A stretch of DNA of 64,000 bases, taken from NCBI GenBank assembly GCA_027559495.1, contig JAMXSV010000004.1:857001-921000 (forward strand), read 5' to 3'. Numbering within the stretch: the stretch's first letter is position 1; each line of letters begins with the position of its first letter. Source of the stretch: Aurifilum marmelostoma (taxonomy: Eukaryota; Ascomycota; Sordariomycetes; Diaporthales; Cryphonectriaceae). The notes beneath the pieces were generated by a model, which ran no database searches, had not been told where the DNA came from, and saw only the letters and a list, made by a program, of their open reading frames with translations. The translations under genes were made by a program, and so were the position numbers. This document shows, in pieces, positions 35,567-45,668 of the stretch.

Positions 35567-35983
35567 TCAGCTGGATATGAGAGTTGTACAGTTGTCCGTG
35601 TAAAGTATTGAATTCAAGGCCGTTTGGCACGTCGCAGAGGAAAGCCTTTCAGTTCCGAACATTGAGAGTTTCTGTGTTTTGTTTGTGTGATGTTCCTCTT
35701 GGCTCCGATGATGTTCATCGACCACGGCTCGTGTCTCAGGTCCCGTAAAACGCATTGAAGACATGCTTTGGAGCCTCAGTGTTGTTCCCTGCACGTGTGT
35801 CTCATGGTCGACGTCTTGGCTGATCGTGTGCTGCGAAGGTACCCGAAGTTGCCACCCGGAAAGACCATCATTAGACCCCACGATGAAGTCGAGATGGACA
35901 TGTTCTAGGATACCGCGACGTACCTTTCTCGGTAGACCCAACGAGTGAATCATATCGAATGTGGTGTGGATTTCAACTGACAA
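35567..35983 (-). other. Isolated 138-codon coding-like frame without a start
   Basis: The frame reads as ordinary protein (TTFDMIHSLGLPRKVRRGIL, then VHLDFIVGSNDGLSGWQLRV) from about codon 1 to 100, then becomes His/Gln-rich up to a stop at 35567. There is no ATG at its head, and an in-frame stop lies shortly upstream. It may be one exon, or a remnant like those at 17.5-23.4 kb. The family is not recognised. Confidence 0.35.
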
Positions 35984-37819
35984 GAGGCGCGGCAGCTGAA
36001 GCTACCCTCAAGGCCCCGCACCTTCGTCTCCATCATCCACTCGCATACTCGTCTGGTCTGTGTTCCTGCCTAGGAGCCCTCGCACGTATGCTTCGTGTGA
36101 ATCCCAGCAGATGTTAAGACGGCAAGCAGATCCCTAGTGAAGGATTAGCTGTCGTGCGCAGAATAACAACTGTAATTGAAGGAAGAGATGGAGGGAGGTG
36201 GTTTGGGGTGGGTCCCGGGCGGGGGGGGGCGATGCAAGACGAGGGACGATAGACCGCTGTGTGGGCTATGACCCATTCATAGACCTCGAACTCCAGTTCC
36301 GTCGCGCTGACACGATGATTTATCCCAACAACCTATCTGCCATTACCACCAGGATGACCGACCCGTCGTGGACTATCCAGCATCGAAGGGCACCGCGGAG
36401 TCACTTGAATTTCGACTGTAGATATGGGGAAGAGAGAGGGAAGGTAGATCGGGATAGAGCAGGCATGATCTAGTCATGGTGCACCTGACTCGGGTGGCAT
36501 ACTCAGAAGCCCTCATGATTCGAGAGACAATGATGATCACTCAACGAGAGGTCATCTCCGTCAGGCTTTAGGGGAAGTCCACGACAGATCACGGCAGCGG
36601 CCGTATACTAGAGCCACCCTAATTGCTGGCATGTCGAAACCATTGCGAATGGACGATTCTGTGACAGCAGGGCCATCTTTTCGAAAGCTAGAGACACAAT
36701 TGTGCGCTTGTGGTAGGTCGTGCATACTGTCTCCTAGGGAGCTGCCGAGACGCATATATACACCAACGAAGCCGGGAGGAAAAGGTGGGAAGACCAGAAC
36801 AAGCGTTGTCAAGCTTCCTTCACTTAGGGTTGATGGATAGGCGACGGGATACAAAGATGTCTCGGATGTGGTCGGCGTAGCGTTAGCATGTATAGTTGAT
36901 TGGCTCCTCCTGATCCTTAAGGCGATCTTGTGACTCTCGCCGTTCTTCTGACAGGCATCCTGAGCCCCGGATCACCATCAGTCTGACTTCCAGTCGCACA
37001 TAGAATGTCGCAGGCCATCAAGGATCCAGTAGCCGTCGTTCTTTGTTGAGCAACTCGTTGTCCACGCGGGACGTGATGACCACATTAGACGAGAAGGAGA
37101 CCGGCAGCCCATATATAAAGCAACAGATCAAATCATTCTTTGATCAGGAAGATTTTGGGCCTCCTGAGTCACGCAGCTCCATCCCGTCTTTTACTCGGCA
37201 AGACAAGCGGGCGTCAATGAGGATCGGCAGAGGTGAGAGTCCTCGAGGTGCTTGGCCAAGAACATGCGCGGCGGGGCTAGAAGTCACGTCGTCATTCATT
37301 TGAGCCCCCGAGTATGAGGCTTCCAGCCCATCGCCGCAATCATACAGCCATTCGACGTCTCTGTCCGATGTTGCCCCACAGACCAGTCATTCTCGTCAAT
37401 TTTGCTACGATATCTTCTATGGATGCAACAGACGGACGTGGACGGACTAGTGACTCGGGTCGACAGCTCCGTGGCCATGATATGTACGATCGACAATATC
37501 CAGCTTGCCACAAAACCATTTTGCTGACGCATAAGATAACGTTTGTTTCTCCTCGGCTGCCTGGGGATCAGGTCCAGAGAGGTTACGCACGAATTGGGTA
37601 CTGGCTTGACGCGCTGCTCCAGGGATGAATCTATCAGGGCAATGACTGGACATGTCTATAGATCTAATTGCTCTCTTCTATTTTGATCTCCCAAGGGACA
37701 CTTGTCAACCTGTTGAAGGCTTCCAAATTCAACGCGAGAAAGGGCGGACTCCAAGCTGGTGTCTCAACATGTGATGCTGCTGCATAGGAGGAATGAAGTC
37801 GTGATCTAGTTGCTTGCAA

Positions 37820-40807
37820 CTAGTCCCCACGATAGATCAGGTCCTCTGCCAAGGTTGTCCCTAGATTAGTATCCAAAACCCATCAAGCAATACGCAGAGT
37901 CTTCACGGGGTGGAATAGCCAGGACCAAGGAGAGGCCAAAGACTCTTGTACCAGGCGTGATTCGGCAGAAAAGGCATGAGAGGGGAGGATCAAGGGAACA
38001 AGGGAGCAATCTTACCGCGGTCTGGGCCCGTACCAATCCACTTGATCTATCATCGTCATCGTCAGTATACCCCTCCTGCCCACATGTGTTGAGGCACGCG
38101 TGTCATATCATACCTTGACGCCGATGAACTTCTCTATGAACTGCATTTCTAAAGTCAGCGACTTAGGTCACCACAAAGGCTGCGTACAATAAATACATAC
38201 CTCGACGTAATCACGAGCCTCTTTGGGCAGTTCGGAGTATGTCTTGATGTGTGTGATCGGCGTGTTCCAGCCTGGCATCTCATGGTAGACAACCTCGACG
38301 CGACCGAGTTGCTCGAGACTTGCTGGGAATGATGCGAACTCCTGGATTGAAATAGCTGAGGTCAGCCAATGTTGCCGTGAGGTACGCATACTCCTCCAGG
38401 GAAAAGGTTCAGAGAGTACCTCGCCTGTCTCCGGGTCCTTGTATCCAACGGCAATCTTGATCTTCTCAAAGGAGTCGAGGACATCGAGCTAGAATTCGAC
38501 GTGGATTAGCCACGCAATACCATCGATATCGAGGCAGAGCAAGCGGTCAGGACATACCTTGGTCAGGTTCAATGATGTGTAGTGGTTAATAGCCTTTGTG
38601 TCTTGAGTTAGCAGGACAGGGGGCGCGGCAGACGTGTACACCACGAGGATAACTTCATACTGTGCTATACTTGACCACCACCAGATCTGGAACACAGAGT
38701 TAGTGAGAGGACAAAACCCAGTCATATGCGCAGCCGAAGTTGCAGCCGAAAGCCTTACCGAGCCTATAGACAGAGTCAGTTGGTGGCATTCAGTCTGATC
38801 AGTGTATGAGGTCCAGGAACGTACCAGCCACATCGTCTCTTGCGTCCGGTGCTCACGCCCTAGATATCGGTCAGCTAAACCGTCGTCAAGTATACTTGCA
38901 CGGCATCGATGTGAGTTGTATACCCATTCTCGGCCGATGTCTTGAAGCTTTGTGCCAGCCCTGTTGCTCGTCAGCAATGTGAGGCGTCTTGGGGGTGAAG
39001 GGGGGAAAGGTGAGAAGCATACTCAGCAGTATCTTCGGTGGCGAAGGGGCCCTCGCCGACCCTGGTGGTGTAGGCCTTGACTACTCTATACCCAAGGACT
39101 AAGCATTAGCCCTTGCATCACGATGTCCACGATACACAACAGCCACTGTCGGAGGAGAACGTACCCGACGATCTCGCGAATCTTTCGGGGGTTGATGGCA
39201 AGACCAGTGAAGATGCCGCCCAGTCCGGTGTTGGATGAAGTGACATAAGGGTACTGTGATGTCGAGTTAGCACATGCAGACCGATCTCGCGAGGGGGAAA
39301 ACGAGCGAGATAGCAGCTGGGATCTGCGTAAGACGACTTACCGTTCCATAGTCGACGTCGAGCATCAGGGCATTGGCGCCTTCGATGAGGATCTCTGTGT
39401 TCTTGTCCTGTGCGTCCTTGACCAGCGACACAGCGTCGACGGTGTACTTTGCCAGGGAGACCCGGTACTCTTCGAAGCGCTTGAGCTCCTCCTCGACGTC
39501 GTACTGGAGGAGGTCACCGTAGCGCTTGGAGTATCCCGCGTACAGATGTCGGAGTTTCCTCTCGAAGGTCTCGGCGTCGAACACTTCGGCCAATTTGATA
39601 CCAGTCCGCTAGAGAGTATACGTAAGAAGCTGCACGTATCTATCGCACGGTCAGGTAGAGATGGCAGGTTGAAAAAGGGTCACCGTCGCTACCATGACCA
39701 ATATTTGGATACAAGGTTGAAGGAGCCAGACTTACGGCGGCCTTTGACGCATACGCAGGTCCGATTCCGCGACGGGTGGTGCCGATCTTGCGAGAACCGA
39801 GCTCGCCCTCCTCGAGACCGTCGACGGCAATATGGAGGTCCAGGTTGATGGAGACACGATCCGAGACGAAGATGCGGTCGTGGACGTTCTTGAGGCCCTT
39901 CTTCTCGAGCACGGCCAGCTCAGAGAAGAAGGTGGGCACGTGAAACACGACTCCAGAGCCGATCAGGTTGACCTTGCAGTGCTCGGCAACGAGACCGCTG
40001 GGAAGGAGATGGAAGCTGGATGGCTGATCAGTGTTCATGCAGAGCTGGGACGTGGGCTGATGTTTTCAATATGACGAAGATGTGACTCACTCATATGATA
40101 CACCCTGAGCTCTGTAGCAAGCAGCAGCACGTTAGCCTGGAAGACAGAAGAGGTTATATGATTGCGGCTCAGTTCTGGCGCACCTGATGGAGTGGCCGGC
40201 ATTGTGACCCTGGGAATACAGTCAGCATCTTGTCGGCTGCCACGCGGGAGATCCCGAGGTGATGACGGGCATGAGCCGCGGGGCTATGGCGCAGCAGCAG
40301 GGAGGTGTGTCCTGGAGGATGATCCACACATGGGAGGAGCGGGGGACAGGCTTACTCCTGCAGCTCTGGCCACGATCTTGGCACGAGCGGTATGCTGCGG
40401 TTGAGAGATGAAGTCAGTACCTGTCTGACGGAGTGGCTGTTGGAATGGGGTTGACAAAGGTGATGGGCATGGCTCCACGTGACGTTCCGACATAGTGGAC
40501 GGAGGCTGAGACCATCTGGGAGCAGCCGAGGAGGCACACAAGACGGACAGACGTTGTCATCACGAGCGAGACACTTACCAGTTCTGAATCCACAAGCTTC
40601 CCTTTCTGTACGAGGACCGAGAGATGATCGAGATTAGCTCACATGCTTATTGTACGTGTGCATAAGGAGCAGGCTCTATCTGCTTACGCCTTCGTCGCCT
40701 GGTTAAGTGAGCATATTTGGTTAGCAGCCAGAAACGGAGCCAGGCTTTACACGGAGCAATTGGGATGTACACATACCCCATTGGGCGCCTAAAATGATGG
40801 TTGCCAT
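37820..40807 (-). CDS. ADE12: Adenylosuccinate synthetase
   Basis: This enzyme joins IMP and aspartate with GTP to make adenylosuccinate, the first committed step from IMP to AMP. Twenty exons, all joined by consensus splice sites in phase, give 428 aa, the usual fungal length: 40807-40777, 40698-40688, 40605-40579, 40394-40356, 40210-40185, 40111-40091, 40015-39736, 39608-39342, 39253-39165, 39085-39023, 38960-38924, 38859-38825, 38763-38759, 38686-38661, 38593-38558, 38488-38420, 38341-38201, 38140-38114, 38046-38016, 37845-37820. Family motifs run in order: GAQWGDEGKGKLVD (Asp12, catalytic base), GHNAGHS (His42, general acid), FHLLPSG, IGTTRRGIGPAYASKAA, ILIEGANALMLDVDYGT, STGRKRRCGWLD, and the C-terminal KWIGTGPDREDLIYR. 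The enzyme is cytosolic and acts as a dimer in this family. An upstream TGACTCA suggests amino-acid or purine control. Nothing is missing; the oddity is the shattered exon structure, including a 5-nt exon. Confidence 0.95.
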
Positions 40808-40965
40808 GACCGAAACAGGAAACGAACCGAGAGACCACTTTCCTGAGGCGTGGTCTGTGAGGTGACGCGAGGTATCTGGAGGGCGGCTTGGTTGAGGGTG
40901 GGTTGAGAGTGGTGTTGGTGGTTAAGTGGTGGAACCCTGGAAGGAGACACCCGAGTTCAGCACCA

Positions 40966-40972
40966 TGACTCA
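40966..40972. promoter_or_regulatory. TGACTCA element upstream of adenylosuccinate synthetase
   Basis: TGACTCA is the core site of Gcn4/CpcA/cpc-1 bZIP regulators, and it contains the TGACTC used by Bas1 at yeast purine genes. It lies about 160 nt upstream of the ATG at 40807. Family knowledge makes a role in cross-pathway control plausible, but a single 7-mer could also occur by chance. Confidence 0.45.
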
Positions 40973-43487
40973 GCGCGAAATTTTCATCAGCGGGCGGAAG
41001 GCACACTAAAGAATCGGACCTCCGTTGTCGCAAGCAAAGAATAGGAACAACAACAATGCCGGCAATAAATAGAACTACTCGTAACAGTTTAATAATTTCT
41101 GGCGACTTAGAGGTTTATCATTTTTTTCTTCTTCAAATTCCATCTTTGTGGTTGTGCTTTATGCTAATACCTATGCTGTCATATATTTTTGTAGTGAAGA
41201 AAGTCACGCAACCAAAGCTGGCGACAAACGTCCAGGACGAATCGTGAACCGGTACCGTGTCTGTACAAGGGCTGCCCCTGCTACTGGCTGGTTATCGCTG
41301 CGATAAGGTATTACCTCAGCAAAGGAATTTCCCTGGATCTAACTGTGTGTCTGAACCAAATCCAGCAATTGGAATTTTTTATAAATGCTTTTTCTCTCTA
41401 CTCTGTACGTATCGAGAGGATGATGACTTGAGAATTGGCAATGTCTATGGCAGAGGCAGGTGCAGACAGTGAGTGCATGCAGCAGTGAAGAGGTAATTAG
41501 CAACTGCACCTGAGTGACGTAATGTGCTGTAGGGTTAGCAGGACAGAAGGCACCAGGGTTGAGTAAACTCCAGGGTTAGGGGAGTTGTGAATACTTTGGT
41601 GACAGGGCAACCCGGTGGACTGTTTTCTTGAGGCCTTACAGACTGTGTGTTGTACCCCATCACACCCGGCCCCACTGAGCTGGATCTCAGGGCTCCTGTC
41701 AGATCACCAAGATAAAATGTCAAAAGCGGCTGTAACCGATCCCCTGTGTGAACTGTCAATCATCGACGACCAGGGTACCTACATGGACTGCACCTGGCCA
41801 CACTGCCTCGACCCATATGGCAGTAATTGGGTCTGGATCAATATGTGCCCACAACTGAGGCCCTCCCTATCCTCTACCTTGGGCTCACAGGTACCTGCTG
41901 TGCAGCTTAGCTTGACTGTCACCTTGCCCAGCCAACATGCGCATTGCCTGCTCACCTACACCTCTCTCCACTGATGCGCAGCAGTGGTGACCACCTCTAA
42001 GTATGTTTGTTTTTATGATATCATGTCTTGATAATTAATTGCAGTGCGTGCAATAGGAGCTTCAGGAGAGGATGCAAGTTTGGCTGCTCACAAGACTATT
42101 GTCAAAGGTAGCAAACCTGCAGCTTAGCGAAGACTTGAGGCGGCAGGGGGGGGGGTTGTCTATGGGCACCCACAGTACAGACTACAGCGTCGAGTCGAGT
42201 CGAGTCGCCCGCCGCCGACCATGGGCTGCCCGTTCACCTCCAGCTTCCCCAGTGACAATGGTGAACTTGAATTCATGAGTATTCTTTGTACAATGCCCTC
42301 CCACATTCTATTGTCTGTATGCACAGTTCTCAAGAAATCTGCATTTTTCTTTTCCCCCTGGTCGAGTGTCCTGACGGTGTCTGGACAGAGGGCAGTTCCT
42401 GGGCCTAACCAGCAGTCGAGAGGTGACGGTGCCGAGAGGAAATCGTAACGTGAGTACGCATTTCTCGACCTGTAATCTATGGAGAAAGCACTCTTTCTCT
42501 CCATCCTGACCCTCAGCTATTTGTCTCTCTGCCCAAGATCTGTATGTATATGCGACAGGGCGCGTGTGAGGGTACTGGCAAGGAGGGACTGAGGCAGGTG
42601 AGTACAAACGTCGGGGCCGTCTTAAGCAAAACATATATACACACCGACCATCGAGATGCTCTATTTACAACACAAGAACAATTTCGATTGCCTCGATAAT
42701 TCCTTGATCTGCTCTCCCAAGTTTTAATCTATCATATCATGCCTTTTCATTCTTTTCCCCCCTTAATTCTTTCCTTCCTTCAGAACCCCCCATGTGTCCT
42801 CTGTCCACCACGCAGCATCAAGGGAGAGGGAGAGGCCGGGCCGAGGCTGATGTGCTCTGCTTCTTCTGCACAGTGATGTACCTCGAACCGAGTACTGGAC
42901 AGGCGGTCCATGTCGCATTGTACTATACTGCGCAGCGGCAGTACCTAGCTCTGATGTAGCCGTGTGATGACTCCCGTCGACCGCGGCCTCGATTGGTCGA
43001 CCCAACCCGCAGGCTTAGTACGCATACTCCCGTCCGAATTGCTTCACTCATACATTTTGTTGCTATCCCCCAGGCTTCACCACCCCGTCACCGGCCTTCA
43101 CCACCGTGCAAACGCCCAAATCTTTTTCTCGAATTTCGCATCCTACATGACACCAATCCAATCTCTGCGCTCTGGCTTTCATTCTTCATAAAAGAAAACC
43201 ACCCTTACCGGCCCCTGGGAACGTAGAATCGTTGCGTTTGTATGAAGGCGTTTGTACACACCATGAGCGGCCACCCTTGCACCTGACCATTCCCCCCTTC
43301 CCTCTAGACTATTTATTTCTCTTTCTCTTTCTTTCTTCCTCTTCCTCTTTCTTCCTCCTTTTCTCTTCCCTTTTTTTTTTCTCTTCTCATTTCTCATCGC
43401 TTTCCTTTCTCACATATCTCGAGTGGTACACCCACATAGAGCCCCTCCCCCTCCCCCTCTCCCTCCTCCCCAAACACCCTGCACCCT

Positions 43488-43519
<32 letters not shown>

Positions 43520-43636
43520 GTCCCATAGTACCACAACCACCCATCCTTAGCCAGACACACTACTACCACTCCCAAGTTGCACCCTATACCACTGAACACT
43601 AAACACTTCAAGTGTTCCATCACCTGGACCGCAGCC
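40973..43636. other. Intergenic region between two divergent genes
   Basis: About 2.7 kb that should hold the promoters of the purine gene and of the gene at 43637. It contains a short GTCGA repeat near 42188-42206, CT-rich DNA at 43310-43470 and a CA array just before the plus-strand gene. I see no further gene. Confidence 0.5.
43492..43519. repeat. (CA)n microsatellite
   Basis: Fourteen CA units can be read directly, in the probable 5' leader of the gene at 43637. Confidence 0.9.
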
Positions 43637-44331
43637 ATGTCTGACCACCCCTCCGCCAGCGGCAAACAGGCATCTGCCCAGCCTGAGGACCACGTCGGAG
43701 TGCCTGGTCCCGCCGATGCGGGTGAGCCCCAGGAAATCCTTGATGTGATCGACGACCTCTTCCCTTATAGCCATATCTTGGATTCCGAGTTCAGTGACTT
43801 GTTTTCGGACGCCGCTGGCGCTACGTCCTTTGGGACTTCTCCCGGTGACGAGACCTCTGGGTCTCATCTCGCTGGCGAGGCCTCTGCGGCTGCTACAGTC
43901 GACGAGCCCGCCCTGCCTTCTCTCGCCGAGGAAGAGCTTGCACTGCTCGCCGCCAGCCGCGCCGACCAGGCTGCCCGGGATGAGGCCAGCATGCCTGGCC
44001 AGCCCGAGGAATACGCTCTTCACTCTGTTGACCACGACGCCTGGCAGGCTTCTTTTGACGCCTCCGTCGAAGACCATGCCTTTGACCATCTCCGTCTCGT
44101 TGCCGACGAGAACCCAGTCGAGCCTGCCCCTGCTGAGGAGTTTCAACCCATTGTCGCAGACATTAACCAAGTTCCTGAAGAGTATGCAGACCAGCCTACT
44201 ATTGACCCCGCCCACCTTGAACTTGATGCTGAGCAGGCTTATGTCGACAGGGACGACCTCGCCGAGTTCTGGGCGTTGCTGGAACTGCCCGCCGACCAGG
44301 ACAACAACTTGTCCTTCCAGCCGCAGCAGGA

Positions 44332-44372
<41 letters not shown>

Positions 44373-45668
44373 TCATGGCCTCCGGCAGTGATCCCATTCT
44401 GGCCCAGGTACAGAACATGCAGCCCGCCATCCGGTACGCCGGCACCCCTTCTCTGCCTCAGGATCTGAACCACCAGCACCCTGTCCAGGCTCCCAGCAGA
44501 GATGACAGCTTCCCAGTGCACCACGCAGCCCGCGCTGCCCCGACCGAGTCCATGGCAGCCGCGGTCCTCTTGGTCGCCGACTTGGACGACTCGGTTGAGA
44601 CGTATGAGCCACATCCAGATGGTACCTACCCACCTGAGCTCCGCCGGACCAATCAGAGACCTGCCGCCCCCCTTGTTCCCCTGAGTGAGGCCGAGAAGCA
44701 CCTCCACCCGAGCCAGATGGAGATGATGAGGAACCATCGACGCATGTTCCACCAGGCGTTTGGACGACCTGCCCAACCTTTCTCTCCCGGTGAGCATCGC
44801 CCTGCATGGACCACGCCGCAGGCTCCTGCGTGGACCTCTGCTGACTTGACACCATACAGGGATGGCGGACCGGTCCGAATATGTTCAGCATGTTAATCGT
44901 GCTGCCATACAGGCGACGGAGCGCATGATGAGCCACGCGACCGGCAACCAGTCGCGGGTGGGTGCCGCTGCCCAGCAGCAGAACGCCCCGGCCGCCCGAG
45001 CGCGAGGTAAAGCTGCCGCCCGAGCGCAGGACGCTCAGGGCGGCGAGCAGGCCGGGGAGGGACGCCGCCCGGCACGTAACTCCCGCCGCAAGAGGGCGCG
45101 AAGAGACACCGCCGCCGAGGGCCAGAAGGAGGCCCAGGTCGACGAGCACGACGACAACAAGAGACAGTGCCTGGGTGTCAACAACCAGCAGGGAGGCCCT
45201 GCGGCCGGGTCTCCCGCCACGGCCGTCGCGGGACCGAGCCATCTTGGACCTCAGCCGCAGCAGATGATGCAGGGTCCTGCGATGCTGCCGGGCCACGCGG
45301 CCCACCTGAACAACATGGCCCACGTCAACGACATGGCCAACATGAACGGCATAGCCTACATGAACAACATGGCCAACATGGCCCGTATGGCCGACATGAA
45401 CAACATGAACAACATGACCAACCTGAACGGCACCGGCAACTTGAACGACATGGCTGACCTGAACGCCATGGCTGACCTGAACGCCATGGCTGACCTGAAC
45501 GCCATGCTCAATATGCCCGCCATGCCTGCCATGCCCACCATCAACAACATGAACAACGGGGCCAACAACACGGCCAACAACAACAACAACGACGACGACG
45601 ACAACAACAACAACAACAACTGGGCCAACATCAACAATACCTTCAACACGGGCGGCTTCTACTTTTGA
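43637..45668 (+). CDS. Acidic, polyQ and Met/Asn-repeat nuclear-type protein, 653 aa
   Basis: Exons 43637-44789 and 44860-45668 join in phase 1. The 70-nt intron has GTGAGC, CTGAC and ACAG. The ATG at 43637 has a good context (CAGCCATG) and precedes MSDHPSASGKQ. Residues 1-225 are acidic and rich in Ala/Glu/Asp with spaced hydrophobics (DVIDDLFPYSHILDSEFSDL), like an activation region. A polyQ run follows at about 231-245. Around residue 460 a basic cluster (RRPARNSRRKRARR) looks like a nuclear localisation signal. The last 150 residues are repeats built on NNMA, NDMA and LNAMAD, then an Asn/Asp run and a C-terminal NTFNTGGFYF. No DNA-binding fold is recognised. The composition suggests a disordered regulator that could form assemblies, but this is inference. 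A prion-like property is not shown by sequence alone. Confidence 0.75.
44334..44371 (+). repeat. (AGC)n microsatellite coding polyQ
   Basis: An uninterrupted CAG/AGC array lies inside exon 1 of the gene at 43637 and is read in the Gln frame. Length variation between strains is likely. Confidence 0.9.

Larger units (their letters stand above)
33693..37819. other. Intergenic region with faint coding traces
   Basis: A CTG repeat (about 33702-33720) lies in the leader side of the pseudokinase gene. G runs occur at about 34559-34569 and 35503-35520. Between 36.2 and 37.6 kb several minus-strand pieces look protein-like (for example VASIEDIVAKLTRMTGLWGN near 37410), but they have stops and frame changes. 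I cannot draw a gene here. Confidence 0.45.
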
